From Fimadaptatus sp948467645 (lineage in GTDB: Bacteria; Bacillota; Clostridia; Christensenellales; Aristaeellaceae): 64,000 nucleotides of DNA. Under the pieces are notes generated by a model that was not told the DNA's origin, searched no databases, and was given only the letters and a program-made list of their open reading frames with translations. The stretch spans positions 1 through 64,000 of the forward strand of contig CAOKFD010000002.1 in the NCBI GenBank assembly GCA_948467645.1, read 5' to 3'. The translations under genes were made by a program, and so were the position numbers. This document shows, piece after piece, positions 40,938 through 49,478 of the stretch; position 1 is the first letter of the stretch; each line of letters starts with the position of its first letter.

Positions 40938-42317
40938 ATGGCAGAGCTTACCATGGACAAGCTGGTTGCGCTGTGCAAAAACCGCGGCTTTATATTCGCC
41001 GGCTCCGAAATTTACGGCGGTCTGGCCAACACTTGGGACTTCGGCCCGCTGGGCGTTGAGTACAAAAACAACGTCAAGAAGGCGTGGTGGCAGAAGTTCG
41101 TTCAGGAAAGCCCATACAACACGGGTCTGGACTGCGCGATACTGATGAACCGCGAGGTTTGGGTTGCGTCCGGCCATGTGGGCGGCTTCAACGACCCGCT
41201 GATGGACTGCAAGGCGTGCAAGGCGCGCTTCCGTGCCGACAAGCTGATCGAGGACTTCACCAAGGGTGCCGAGACCGGCGACGGCTGGTCTAACGAAGAA
41301 CTTGAAAAGTACATTGCCGAGCACGACATCGTATGCCCGGTATGCGGCAAGAAGGACTTCACCGGCATCCGCCAGTTTAACCTGATGTTCAAGACCCACG
41401 CGGGCGTAAACGACGACTCGGCGGCCGAGATTTATCTGCGCCCCGAGACCGCGCAGGGCATATTCGTCAACTTCGCCAACGCCATGCGCACCACGCGCAA
41501 GAAGCTGCCCGCGGGCATTTGCCAGATCGGCAAGTCCTTCCGCAACGAGATAACGCCCGGCAACTTCATATTCCGCGTGCGCGAATTCGAGCAGATGGAG
41601 CTGGAGTTCTTCTGCAAGCCCGGCGAGGATCTGGAGTGGTTCGAGTACTGGCGCGGATTCTGCCGCGACTGGCTACTGAGCCTGGGCATGAAGAGCGAAA
41701 ACCTGCGCCTGCGCGACCATGAGAAGGACAAGCTGGCGTTCTATTCCAAGGCGACCACCGACTTTGAATACAAGTTCCCCTTCGGCTGGGGCGAGCTGTG
41801 GGGCGTGGCCGATCGCACCGATTACGATCTGAAGCAGCACAGCGAGCATTCGGGCAAGAGCCTGGAATACCTCGACCCCACCACGGGCGAGAAGTTCATA
41901 CCCTACTGCGTAGAGCCGTCGGTAGGCGTTGAGCGACTGGTGCTGGCGTTTTTGTGCAACGCTTATGAGGAGCAGGAGCTTGAGGGCGGCGACACCCGCG
42001 TAGTGCTGCACCTGCATCCGGCGTTGGCTCCGTACAAGTGCGCGATACTGCCGCTGCAGAAGAACAAGCTGGGCGACAAGGCGCGCGAGGTTTACAAGAT
42101 GCTGGCGGCCGACTTCATGGTCGATTACGACGAGACCGGCTCCATCGGCAAGCGCTATCGCCGTCAGGACGAGATCGGCACGCCTTTCTGCGTGACGGTT
42201 GACTTCGACACGCTCGAGGACGGCGCTGTTACCATCCGCGACCGCGATACTATGACTCAGGAGCGCATAGCGATTTCCGCCCTGCGCGACTACATAGCTC
42301 AGAAGGTCAAGTTCTAA
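40938..42317 (+). CDS. glyS: glycyl-tRNA synthetase (single-chain type)
   Basis: 459 residues, the usual length of the alpha2-type enzyme. KNRGFIFAGSEIYGGLANTW opens motif 1; CKACKARF and CPVCGKKDF are two CxxC pairs within the insertion; FRNEITPGNFIFRVREFEQM spans motif 2; EPSVGVERLVLAFL is motif 3; the last 100 residues are the anticodon-binding domain. It charges tRNA-Gly. GGAGGG precedes the ATG; the frame continues six codons upstream through the ribosome binding site. Regulated by the glycine T-box upstream. Confidence 0.98.
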   Translation: MAELTMDKLVALCKNRGFIFAGSEIYGGLANTWDFGPLGVEYKNNVKKAWWQKFVQESPYNTGLDCAILMNREVWVASGHVGGFNDPLMDCKACKARFRADKLIEDFTKGAETGDGWSNEELEKYIAEHDIVCPVCGKKDFTGIRQFNLMFKTHAGVNDDSAAEIYLRPETAQGIFVNFANAMRTTRKKLPAGICQIGKSFRNEITPGNFIFRVREFEQMELEFFCKPGEDLEWFEYWRGFCRDWLLSLGMKSENLRLRDHEKDKLAFYSKATTDFEYKFPFGWGELWGVADRTDYDLKQHSEHSGKSLEYLDPTTGEKFIPYCVEPSVGVERLVLAFLCNAYEEQELEGGDTRVVLHLHPALAPYKCAILPLQKNKLGDKAREVYKMLAADFMVDYDETGSIGKRYRRQDEIGTPFCVTVDFDTLEDGAVTIRDRDTMTQERIAISALRDYIAQKVKF

Positions 42318-42326
42318 CGCAAACGC

Positions 42327-42372
42327 GGCGCGGCTGCGGACGCGGTTGATTAAAACTGCGTCATGCCGCGCC
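42327..42372 (+). terminator. hairpin after glyS
   Basis: GGCGCGGC...GCCGCGCC outer stem with an inner GACGC/GCGTC stem, followed by ATATTTAT. Probable terminator although the U-run is poor. Confidence 0.5.
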
Positions 42373-42479
42373 ATATTTATGCCATCTGATATTTATTTAG
42401 CTATCCATGCGGCGCGCAATGGTGCCGCCGCGTTCAAAGCGCCCTATGCGGCGCGCCGACATATAAGGAGATTTGGTGG

Positions 42480-43889
42480 ATGAAGAACTATGACGTAATC
42501 ATCGTAGGCGCCGGCCCTGCCGGCATATTCACGGCGATAGAGCTTTTGCGCAAGTCGCCCGACAAGCGCGTGCTCATGGTGGACATGGGTACCTCGATCG
42601 ACAAGCGCACCTGCCCCGCGCGCAAGCTGGGCCGCTGCGTTCATTGCAACCCCTGTAATATAATGAGCGGCTGGGCCGGCGCGGGCGCGTTCTCGGACGG
42701 CAAGCTGTCCCTGTCCGAGGAAGTGGGCGGCAATCTGGTCGATTACATGTCTCACAAGGAAGCGCAGGAGCTTATCAAGTACGCCGACTCCATATACACC
42801 GAGTTCGGCGCGCCCGGCAAGGTGCACGGTCTGGACGACCCCAAGGTCGGCGAGATCATGTATGACGCCAGCCGTTACAACATTCAGCTGATCCCCTGCC
42901 CCGTGCGCCACATGGGTACCGAGCTGTCGCTCATAGTACTTGAAAATATGTACAAGTACCTCAAGCAGTTCGACGGATTTGAATTCCGCGACCACACCAC
43001 CGCCGACGAGATCATCACCGAGGGCGGCAAGGTAGTGGGCGTAACGCTGGCCAATCGCAAGGGCGAGCATGACGAGGTGCGCGCGCCGTACATCGTGGCC
43101 GCCCCCGGACGCGGCGGCGCGGCGTGGCTGAGCAAGGTCGCGCACGAGCACAGCATCGAAACCACCAACAACGAAGTGGACATCGGCGTGCGCGTAGAGG
43201 TGCCCAATTCCATAATGGATCACCTGACCGAGCATCTGTACGAGGCCAAGCTGGTCTACTACTCCGACACGTTTGAAAACAAGGTGCGCACGTTCTGCAT
43301 GAACCCGGGCGGACTGGTATCCGAGGAGCATTACGACGGCGGCATTGCGGTCGTTAACGGCCACAGCTATAACGACCAGAAGCTGCGCACCGGCAACACC
43401 AACTTCGCCATGCTGGTATCCACGCGCTTCACCCAGCCGTTCAACCAGCCCATCGAGTATGGCCGCTATATCGCACAGCTGAGCAACATGCTCACCGGCG
43501 GCGGCATAATGGTGCAGCGCCTGGGCGATCTGCTGAAGGGCCGCCGCACCGACGCTTCCCGCCTGAAGAAGTCTACCACCATACCCACGCTGACCACGGC
43601 AACCCCGGGCGATTTGTCGTTCGTGCTGCCGCACAGGCATTTGACCTCGATCATCGAGGCGCTCAAGGCGTTCGATAACGTCGCGCCCGGATTGTATTCC
43701 AAGAACACGCTGCTTTACGGCGTGGAGGTCAAGTTCTACTCCAGCAAGGTAAACGTGGACAACAAGTTCGAGACCGCGCTGAAGGGTCTGTACGCCATCG
43801 GCGACGGCGCGGGCATAACCCGCGGCCTGATGCAGGCATCCGTGACCGGCGTAGTGGTTGCGCGCGACATAGCGGATAAGATTGGATAA
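42480..43889 (+). CDS. FAD-dependent oxidoreductase
   Basis: 469 residues. The N-terminal dinucleotide-binding motif is DVIIVGAGPAGIFTAIELL; a Cys-rich stretch (CPARKLGRCVHCNPCNIMSG) follows near residue 46, and GLYAIGDGAGITRGLMQAS near the C-terminus is the second FAD-binding motif. It belongs to the broad group of uncharacterised FAD-dependent dehydrogenases. The four Cys could hold a metal or act in redox exchange; this is inference. AAGGAG lies 9 nt before the ATG. Own terminator; no obvious functional partner nearby. Confidence 0.87.
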   Translation: MKNYDVIIVGAGPAGIFTAIELLRKSPDKRVLMVDMGTSIDKRTCPARKLGRCVHCNPCNIMSGWAGAGAFSDGKLSLSEEVGGNLVDYMSHKEAQELIKYADSIYTEFGAPGKVHGLDDPKVGEIMYDASRYNIQLIPCPVRHMGTELSLIVLENMYKYLKQFDGFEFRDHTTADEIITEGGKVVGVTLANRKGEHDEVRAPYIVAAPGRGGAAWLSKVAHEHSIETTNNEVDIGVRVEVPNSIMDHLTEHLYEAKLVYYSDTFENKVRTFCMNPGGLVSEEHYDGGIAVVNGHSYNDQKLRTGNTNFAMLVSTRFTQPFNQPIEYGRYIAQLSNMLTGGGIMVQRLGDLLKGRRTDASRLKKSTTIPTLTTATPGDLSFVLPHRHLTSIIEALKAFDNVAPGLYSKNTLLYGVEVKFYSSKVNVDNKFETALKGLYAIGDGAGITRGLMQASVTGVVVARDIADKIG

Positions 43890-43931
43890 GCGGCGCTTGC
43901 GCTTGGACGCGATAAACATATTTTAAGCGGC

Positions 43932-43972
43932 ATTCCCGGCTCGGCGGTTTAAATACGCCGGCCGGGAATTTT
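43932..43972 (+). terminator. terminator of FAD-dependent oxidoreductase gene
   Basis: ATTCCCGGC...GCCGGGAAT with an inner GGCG/CGCC pair, followed by TTTTTATTT. Confidence 0.85.
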
Positions 43973-44005
43973 TATTTGCGGCGCGCTCAATGCATGCACT
44001 ACAAA

Positions 44006-44047
44006 ACTGCCCGCGAAACGCATTGCGCTTTCGCAGGCAGTTTTTTT
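44006..44047. terminator. terminator of membrane protein gene, bidirectional
   Basis: ACTGCC...GGCAGT with an extended GCGAAA/TTTCGC stem. TTTTTTT follows on the plus strand and GGGCAGTTTTG on the minus strand. Confidence 0.75.
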
Positions 44048-44050
44048 CGC

Positions 44051-44725
44051 TTATTTATCCTGACCGCATTCGGCCTTCATCGCGGAATAGCCTATTAGCA
44101 CAGTCCATACATACGCGCATGTCTTGGGAATCATCAGCATACCGATAAGCGGTATCGCATTCGCCCACAGCACCACCGGTATGTAGAAGCCAAAGCTGAG
44201 CACTATGGTAAGCCACATCCACTTAAACGCGCGGTCGCCGCGCTCCCTTGTGCTGCAATAGAACAGCATTATTATCAGAATGCCCATCAGCGCAAACGGT
44301 ATATTGCGGTATATACCCCACGCAAGCGGCGCGTCGGCGCTAAGCCACTGGTTCTGCGGCATCATGCATAGCGCGATGCGCACGCCAGCCAATGCGTACA
44401 CCGCGGCGGTAAGGCCGTTTTGTCCCCTGATACCGTACCGCTCCCGCCACACATAGTAAAGCAGCACATAGAAAATGGTCATGGTCACAGAGGTGATCCA
44501 CTTGCCCAGTCCCAGCTGAACGGTGAAGCTTTCCAGACCCGTTGTGCACAGCGCCAGCGCGCGCGGTATCAGATGGAACGAATCTCCCGCGCCCAGCAGC
44601 ACCGCCATCCAGCCGAACAGCTGGAACTGCCGATTCCCTTTGCTGCCGCGAATCATCAGTATGCCTATCGTAATCACGGATACCAGATATACTGCGTCAA
44701 ACAGCGTTTCTACGATTGTCTGCAT
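44051..44725 (-). CDS. integral membrane protein under TetR control
   Basis: 224 residues with about six or seven membrane helices (AVYLVSVITIGILMI; FGWMAVLLGAGDSFHLI; IPFALMGILIIMLFYC; WANAIPLIGMLMI). No recognised family motif; the charged residues GDSFHLIPR in the second helix region are unusual. ATG chosen has GGAG 10 nt upstream; another ATG three codons earlier lies too close to the site. Its promoter holds a 13-bp palindrome that is nearly identical to one at the promoter of the TetR gene just upstream, so it is very likely the target of that regulator. Function unknown. Confidence 0.8.
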   Translation of the reverse strand: MQTIVETLFDAVYLVSVITIGILMIRGSKGNRQFQLFGWMAVLLGAGDSFHLIPRALALCTTGLESFTVQLGLGKWITSVTMTIFYVLLYYVWRERYGIRGQNGLTAAVYALAGVRIALCMMPQNQWLSADAPLAWGIYRNIPFALMGILIIMLFYCSTRERGDRAFKWMWLTIVLSFGFYIPVVLWANAIPLIGMLMIPKTCAYVWTVLIGYSAMKAECGQDK

Positions 44726-44780
44726 GGTTCTCATTCTCCTTTACGCCCAGTCGCGTTTTTTTGATAATCAGTCGCGGCGC

Positions 44781-44810
44781 ATTTTACTTGAACAACGTTC
44801 ATTTTGTCGA
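44781..44810 (-). promoter_or_regulatory. promoter with operator of membrane protein gene
   Basis: Minus strand TCGACA (44805-44810), 18-nt spacer, TAAAAT (44781-44786). TGAACAACGTTCA (44789-44801) fills most of the spacer, an ideal place for repression. Confidence 0.65.
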
Positions 44811-44839
44811 ATATTAATTTCCCACATCAAAGTGGGAAA

Positions 44840-45397
44840 TCAATACAGCGTCCTGCGGACGATCTCCAGCACGGCGCTCGGGTCGTAGTCCTGACGCAGC
44901 AGCGCGGACAGCATGAGCGAAAACAGAACATCGGCAAACTTTTCCGGAGTAAACTGCTCCGTAAAGGCTTCCGCCCGTATGTTTTCGTCCTGCCTGAGCA
45001 CGGAGCACAGACCGTTTAATATGTGCTGCCATGTCTGCTGCATAAGCCGCTTTCCGTCGGGCTTATCCTCCCGCATGAAGCCCAGCGAATGCAGCGTAAA
45101 AAACCCGGGATACTGCTTACAGCCGTATGCCATGCGCTCATACATCCACGCCACACATGCCTCAGTATCCTGAAACACTGCGGCGTCATCCGGGCGATGG
45201 AATATCTCGCCCCAGACGCTTTCCACGGTAGCGCTGACCAGTTCCGCCTTGGAGTCAAAGTAATTGTAGATGGACCCCACCGACACGCCGCAGGCCGCCG
45301 CGACCGCGCGTATGCTGACGGAGGACCAGCCCTGCTGCTGTATGAGCTTCAGGCTGTTTTTAAGTATCTCCTCTCTCGATGTGACAACTACATTCAT
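44840..45397 (-). CDS. TetR/AcrR family transcriptional regulator
   Basis: 185 residues. N-terminal HTH: VSIRAVAAACGVSVGSIYNY followed by FDSKAELVSATVE, classic for TetR proteins. C-terminal ligand-binding domain is unassigned. GAGGTGAACG precedes the ATG. Its promoter (TTGACA-16-TATAAT) is followed by the palindrome TGAACATTGTTCA at the transcription start, and the neighbouring membrane protein gene has TGAACAACGTTCA between its promoter boxes. Autorepression and repression of the membrane protein are therefore well supported by sequence, though not proven. Confidence 0.92.
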   Translation of the reverse strand: MNVVVTSREEILKNSLKLIQQQGWSSVSIRAVAAACGVSVGSIYNYFDSKAELVSATVESVWGEIFHRPDDAAVFQDTEACVAWMYERMAYGCKQYPGFFTLHSLGFMREDKPDGKRLMQQTWQHILNGLCSVLRQDENIRAEAFTEQFTPEKFADVLFSLMLSALLRQDYDPSAVLEIVRRTLY

Positions 45398-45412
45398 TCG
45401 TTCACCTCAACA

Positions 45413-45425
45413 TGAACATTGTTCA
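45413..45425. promoter_or_regulatory. 13-bp palindromic operator at TetR gene
   Basis: TGAACA-T-TGTTCA, perfect palindrome, at the expected transcription start of the TetR gene. Matches the site at 44789-44801 at 11 of 13 positions. Confidence 0.7.
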
Positions 45426-45430
45426 CTATC

Positions 45431-45458
45431 ATTATACTCAAACCTCGCACGCTGTCAA
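45431..45458 (-). promoter_or_regulatory. promoter of TetR gene
   Basis: Minus strand TTGACA (45453-45458), 16-nt spacer, TATAAT (45431-45436). Confidence 0.8.
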
Positions 45459-45519
45459 TGAGGTAAAGCGATTTTTTACATTTGCATTTTGACAATCGCT
45501 GCGGCGGTGCAATGCGCAG

Positions 45520-45563
45520 ACCGGCGCTTCGCCGCCCTTGCAACGCACGGGCGAAGCGCCGGT
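45520..45563 (-). terminator. hairpin after MBL hydrolase gene
   Basis: ACCGGCGCTTCGCC/GGCGAAGCGCCGGT, a perfect 14-bp stem 11 nt after the stop. The sequence after it lacks a U-run, so termination may be weak or it may protect the 3' end. Confidence 0.6.
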
Positions 45564-45573
45564 TCTATCATTA

Positions 45574-46404
45574 TCATCCGATACGGTTGGGATCATACGT
45601 CATGCCGCCGATTTCAAACTCGACGCACAATCCGTCGCCCGCGAAGCTGTGATACGGCGCGCCCACGCGTTTGCCTTCCACTATCTCCTGCGTCTCGCGC
45701 GCGAATACCTCCAGCGTGCGCGGCGGCAGCAGCCATATCGGACAGCCGAAGCGGTTGCCCGGATCGCCGTGCGCGGGATGAACGTTCTTTGCATTCAGCG
45801 CCGCCATGCGCGCAAGCGATTTCTGATACACGCTAAGTGCGCTGGACACGTCAAGATGTCCCCACACCGGCCACGTAAGCGCCATGTCGCCGGTGAACAG
45901 GCGGCTGTGCCGTTCATCGTACAGGCATATGCTGCCAATCGTATGGCCGGGCGTTTCGATTACTGTAAGCTGTGTATCGCCCAAATCTATAACGTCACCG
46001 TCCGCAAGCGGCTTGACGACATTTGCCGGGCCGGGCCGCCAATCGTCCGGGTTAAGACCGGCGGCGCGCGCGTTGTTGGCTATGAAGTTGCGCTTCAGCA
46101 CATCAAGTTCCCGCGCATCAATTGCGGCGTGAGCGCGCGGCTCGTCGTACCTGCCGCAATGCACGCAGTCAAACTGGTTGTTTCCGCTGGCGTGGTCGGG
46201 ATGGGCGTGCGAATTGACGACGACAATCTCGCGGCCGGGGCAAAGCTGTGCCGCAATCGCCTTGAGATCCAACATGCCAAAACCGGTATCGATAAGAAGC
46301 GCGCGTCTTCCGCCGTCTATCAGATACATTATGTCCTTCCCGATTTCGTCTATCGCCCATAAATCTTTGTCTATCCGATGTACATCTGCCAAAGAGCCTG
46401 TCAT
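45574..46404 (-). CDS. MBL fold metallo-hydrolase
   Basis: 276 residues. The metallo-beta-lactamase motif VVVNSHAHPDHASGNNQF gives the HxHxDH zinc ligands; further ligands appear in ETPGHTIGS and LFTGDMAL, and the late VHPAHGDPG. Fold members hydrolyse thioesters, lactones, phosphodiesters and similar bonds; the substrate is not deducible. CIHCGRYDE-like Cys residues near position 82 are present (FDCVHCGRYDEP). AAAAGGAGG precedes the ATG and TATAAT lies at 46438-46443 on the minus strand. Single gene. Confidence 0.9.
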   Translation of the reverse strand: MTGSLADVHRIDKDLWAIDEIGKDIMYLIDGGRRALLIDTGFGMLDLKAIAAQLCPGREIVVVNSHAHPDHASGNNQFDCVHCGRYDEPRAHAAIDARELDVLKRNFIANNARAAGLNPDDWRPGPANVVKPLADGDVIDLGDTQLTVIETPGHTIGSICLYDERHSRLFTGDMALTWPVWGHLDVSSALSVYQKSLARMAALNAKNVHPAHGDPGNRFGCPIWLLPPRTLEVFARETQEIVEGKRVGAPYHSFAGDGLCVEFEIGGMTYDPNRIG

Positions 46405-46470
46405 TCAAGTGCCTCCTTTTCAATTATTATTACACATATTATACTCCTTATTTAGGTATATTGGAAGCGT

Positions 46471-46509
46471 AAAAAAGCGGCGCTCCCCTATTTTAGAGAA
46501 GCGCCGCTT
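46471..46509 (-). terminator. terminator of cupin gene
   Basis: AAGCGGCGCT/AGCGCCGCTT stem followed on the minus strand by a run of T (six in all, including the stem end). Confidence 0.88.
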
Positions 46510-46523
46510 CCATCAGCAAACCC

Positions 46524-46868
46524 TTACTTATTAATAATCAGCGCCATGAATACCAGATCGGTATCGCCGGTGTTGTCCAGCGCGTGGCCGTTGCCGTCGC
46601 AGCAGAACGTCACGTCGCCCGCCTTGACCGGGTACTTCTTGCCGTTGTCATCGTACATGCCCTCACCGGAGAGTATGTAGTAAGTCTCGGTCTCGCCATG
46701 GTGCTCATGGTATCCCAGCGTACAGTCCTTCTCGATAGTTACCTTGGCGTACAGGCCGCACTTGCCGTCCAGTTCCTTTTCGCCCAGAAGACGCTCTATG
46801 AGCACATGGCCCTTGCCACCGCACATGTTCTCTATCTTTTCAACAGTCCTGTCATTTGCACTCGTCAT
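46524..46868 (-). CDS. cupin domain protein
   Basis: 114 residues, a single cupin barrel. Motif 1 is GYHEHHGETETYYILSGEG with the His, His and Glu metal ligands; motif 2 includes PVKAGDVTFCCDGNGHALDN with the last His. Small cupins of this type bind a divalent metal and act as isomerases, dioxygenases or sugar-binding modules. GAGGGGG lies 7 nt before the ATG. Single gene with own terminator; role unknown. Confidence 0.9.
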   Translation of the reverse strand: MTSANDRTVEKIENMCGGKGHVLIERLLGEKELDGKCGLYAKVTIEKDCTLGYHEHHGETETYYILSGEGMYDDNGKKYPVKAGDVTFCCDGNGHALDNTGDTDLVFMALIINK

Positions 46869-46961
46869 CGTAATTGCCCCCTCAATTTGGTTTACGATAT
46901 ATTAGCGCGCCCATGTTTTCGCTGGCCTACCGATTGTGTAAAGTTTGGGTAAGTGCGGGTC

Positions 46962-48767
46962 TTATTCGGAAAGCACAGTGCCGTCAGCCAGCGTTATCGT
47001 GCAGCCGTTGAACTCGATTGTACCGTTGTTGGTGAGCGAGGTCAGCGTGCAGTCGCCCGTCAGTGTCCAGGTGCAGCCCTCATCTATGGTCAGGACTACG
47101 TTATCTTCTATAGCAGTGCCGCCAGCCTCGTTTTCGACTACATTGATCGTGCCGGTGAAGGCAGTGCCGCCAGTCATCGTCATATTGAGCGTGGAGATAG
47201 TATCGACGGTTATGTCGCCGGTAAGCACCTGCGCGTCGGCGGTGAAATTCACGTTAGCGCCGTTTGCGCCCGCCGTGCCCCAGCCGCGGCTGGACGAGTT
47301 GCCTTCTATCGTGAGCAGCTTGTCATTGGCAAGCGTGAGCTCCACGCCGCTCAGGCTGATGTCGCAGTCGGTGTTGGTCACATAGATCATGTCGCCGCTG
47401 AGCGCGGTCAGGCTGCCGCCGCTCATGATGAACGAAGATCTGCCTACCTCGGCGTCGCCGGACATGCTCTGATAGATCATGACGTTGTGGATGTTCTCAT
47501 CCGCATCGCCGTTGTATGTGCCCGACATATTGCCGGTCGCGTCACAGTCAACCAGCGCGACCGAATTTTGGCCCTCCACAACCACGGCTTCCGAATTATT
47601 GGCGGTAAGCGTCGCATTGCTCACGGTTATGTCCGCCGTGGAGTAGACTGCGGGCGAGCCGGTGCCGTTTGTTATATAGCTGCCGCCGTCCACGTTGACC
47701 GTTCCGCCGCCGCGGTCGGAGCGAATCGCCGCCGCCGAGTTGCCGCTGGTGGTTACGGTAAGGTTGGACGCATTGGTCGTGCCGCCGCCGGTGGTCTGGA
47801 TGCCGCCCGAATTATTCTGGCTGGTGGTTATCGTAGAGTCGCTTATGTTGACCGTCGTGCCCTCGCCATAGCTGAACACGCCGTTGCCGTTCTTCGCGTC
47901 GGTGGTTATCGTCGCGCCGGTTATTGTCACGGTCGCGCCATTCAGCGCGAGCACCGCCGCGTTCTGGCCGTAGAAGTCGCCGTCCTCGGTGTTGGAGCTT
48001 TCGCCGCCGCTCTTTTCGACGGTCACGCCGTCCAAAGTAACGGTTGCGCCGTCTATACGCAGGGCGTTTTCGTCGTCGCCGCTGGATTCATATGTTTCGC
48101 CGCTGATTTCGGTATCCTCGTCGATGGTCGTTGCGGAGGTGCCGTTGGTCACAGTGCCTGAGCCGCCGAAGCCGCTGCCGCCGTGGCCGCCCTGTCCGTC
48201 AGGCGCACCGCCCGGGCCGCCGTTGCCGCTGGGCGCGCTACCGCTGGGCTTATTGGAATCCGACTTGCTGGAATCCGTCGCATCTGACGAGGTATCGCCT
48301 TCGGTAGTTTCATCAGTCGCTTCATCGGAAGCGGTCTCACTGTCGGAAGCGTCGCTCTTGGTTACATCGGAAGATGCGCTTTCGCTTTTGCAGGAGCAAG
48401 TAGGCATTTCGGGCGGGGTTTGGCCGTCCTGCTGCTGACCGTTATCGCTCGGCTTCTCCGGAGGCGTTTGGCCGTTATGTTGGCCGTTGTCGCTTGGCTT
48501 CTCAGACGGGGTCTGCCCGTCTTGCTGACCGTTGCCATTGGGCATCTCGGGCGGAGTCTGCATCGTCTGGCCGCTGCAGGTGCAGATGTGCGGCTCGGTC
48601 GTAGTGCAATTCTCGCAGGTGCATTCCGGCATTGCCGGCGCGCCGCCCTGCTGTGCGCCCTGAGTAGTCTGGTTCGTGCTGGATTCAGCCTGCGCCATCG
48701 GCATTATGAACATCGTTGCCGCCAGTGCTATCGCCAGCGCTCGCTTGGTGTTGCTATTCATCTTCAT
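46962..48767 (-). CDS. secreted beta-helix surface protein with Cys-rich and low-complexity N-terminal region
   Basis: 601 residues. Signal peptide MKMNSNTKRALAIALAATMF..., cleavage after AQA near residue 27. Next comes a Cys cluster (PECTCENCTTTEPHICTCSG), three degenerate PPEMP/SEKP...NGQQ repeats, another CSCK, an acidic Ser/Asp/Thr region and a Gly-rich stretch (GNGGPGGAPDGQGGHGGSG). From about residue 215 on, short repeats such as ALNGATVTITGATITTD and TADITVSNATLTANNSEA form a right-handed beta-helix (pectate-lyase-like). No LPXTG or S-layer anchor is seen. AAGGAGC precedes the ATG; the longer frame upstream has no ribosome binding site. Probably a cell-surface adhesin or carbohydrate-contact protein; enzyme activity is not evident. 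Confidence 0.82.
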   Translation of the reverse strand: MKMNSNTKRALAIALAATMFIMPMAQAESSTNQTTQGAQQGGAPAMPECTCENCTTTEPHICTCSGQTMQTPPEMPNGNGQQDGQTPSEKPSDNGQHNGQTPPEKPSDNGQQQDGQTPPEMPTCSCKSESASSDVTKSDASDSETASDEATDETTEGDTSSDATDSSKSDSNKPSGSAPSGNGGPGGAPDGQGGHGGSGFGGSGTVTNGTSATTIDEDTEISGETYESSGDDENALRIDGATVTLDGVTVEKSGGESSNTEDGDFYGQNAAVLALNGATVTITGATITTDAKNGNGVFSYGEGTTVNISDSTITTSQNNSGGIQTTGGGTTNASNLTVTTSGNSAAAIRSDRGGGTVNVDGGSYITNGTGSPAVYSTADITVSNATLTANNSEAVVVEGQNSVALVDCDATGNMSGTYNGDADENIHNVMIYQSMSGDAEVGRSSFIMSGGSLTALSGDMIYVTNTDCDISLSGVELTLANDKLLTIEGNSSSRGWGTAGANGANVNFTADAQVLTGDITVDTISTLNMTMTGGTAFTGTINVVENEAGGTAIEDNVVLTIDEGCTWTLTGDCTLTSLTNNGTIEFNGCTITLADGTVLSE

Positions 48768-48898
48768 AATATTCAGCTCCTTCGGAACGGGTTGTTGTTT
48801 GTCTTTGCTTCTCTTTGTTATCTCCCGTCCACGCCTATATAATAACTTCCGGCACTTAAACGAAGCTGAAATCCAGACTGAAAAAATCAAAAAGTTTG

Positions 48899-48932
48899 AA
48901 AAAAATCGCTGCAAGGCCGAAGCCCTGCAGCG
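48899..48932 (-). terminator. terminator of methionine sulfoxide reductase gene
   Basis: CGCTGCAGGG/CCTTGCAGCG stem (one G-U pair) followed on the minus strand by ATTTTTTT. Confidence 0.85.
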
Positions 48933-48948
48933 CAAGCAAATCTTCCAA

Positions 48949-49446
48949 TCAATATCCGCAATTGTCGTAGTCCAGCTCGCCCAGCACCGATGCGATTGCC
49001 TCCAGCCCGGCGCGATCAACCTCGTCAAAGCGGTTCTTGTTGGGGCAGTCGATGTCCAGCACGCCCACTATGCGGCCGTCGCGGCGCAGCGGAACCACTA
49101 TTTCGGACGCAGACGCCGCGTCGCACGCTATGTGTCCCGGAAATTCGTGTACGTCGGGCACTAGCTGAGTCTTATCCTCGGCCACCGCCGTACCGCACAC
49201 GCCCCGGCCAACCGCAATGTCCACGCACGCCACCTTGCCCACGAACGGCCCCAGCAGCAGCGCGCCGTCGTGCATCAGATAAAAGCCCGCCCAGTTTACG
49301 TCGCCCAGCGCCTCGTATATCAGCGCCGCCGCATTGGCGAGCGTGGATATTGCATGGCGGCGGCTGTCGATCAACGCGTTTATCTGATCGAGCAGCAGTG
49401 GATACAATTCTGTCTTTTCAGTCGGAAATATCGAATTCGATTCCAT
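48949..49446 (-). CDS. msrC: free methionine-(R)-sulfoxide reductase, GAF domain
   Basis: 165 residues, one GAF domain. The three Cys of the fRMsr family are present: GKVACVDIAVGRGVCGTAV (two) and GHIACDAASASEIVVPL (one); DVNWAGFYL and VLDIDCPNKNRF are further family blocks. It reduces free methionine-(R)-sulfoxide in the cytoplasm as part of oxidative damage repair. CGGAGCG precedes the ATG. It lies 40 nt after the YccF gene and may be co-transcribed with it. Confidence 0.93.
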   Translation of the reverse strand: MESNSIFPTEKTELYPLLLDQINALIDSRRHAISTLANAAALIYEALGDVNWAGFYLMHDGALLLGPFVGKVACVDIAVGRGVCGTAVAEDKTQLVPDVHEFPGHIACDAASASEIVVPLRRDGRIVGVLDIDCPNKNRFDEVDRAGLEAIASVLGELDYDNCGY

Positions 49447-49478
49447 TGGATAATCGCTCCGTTCATATTATGTATGCG

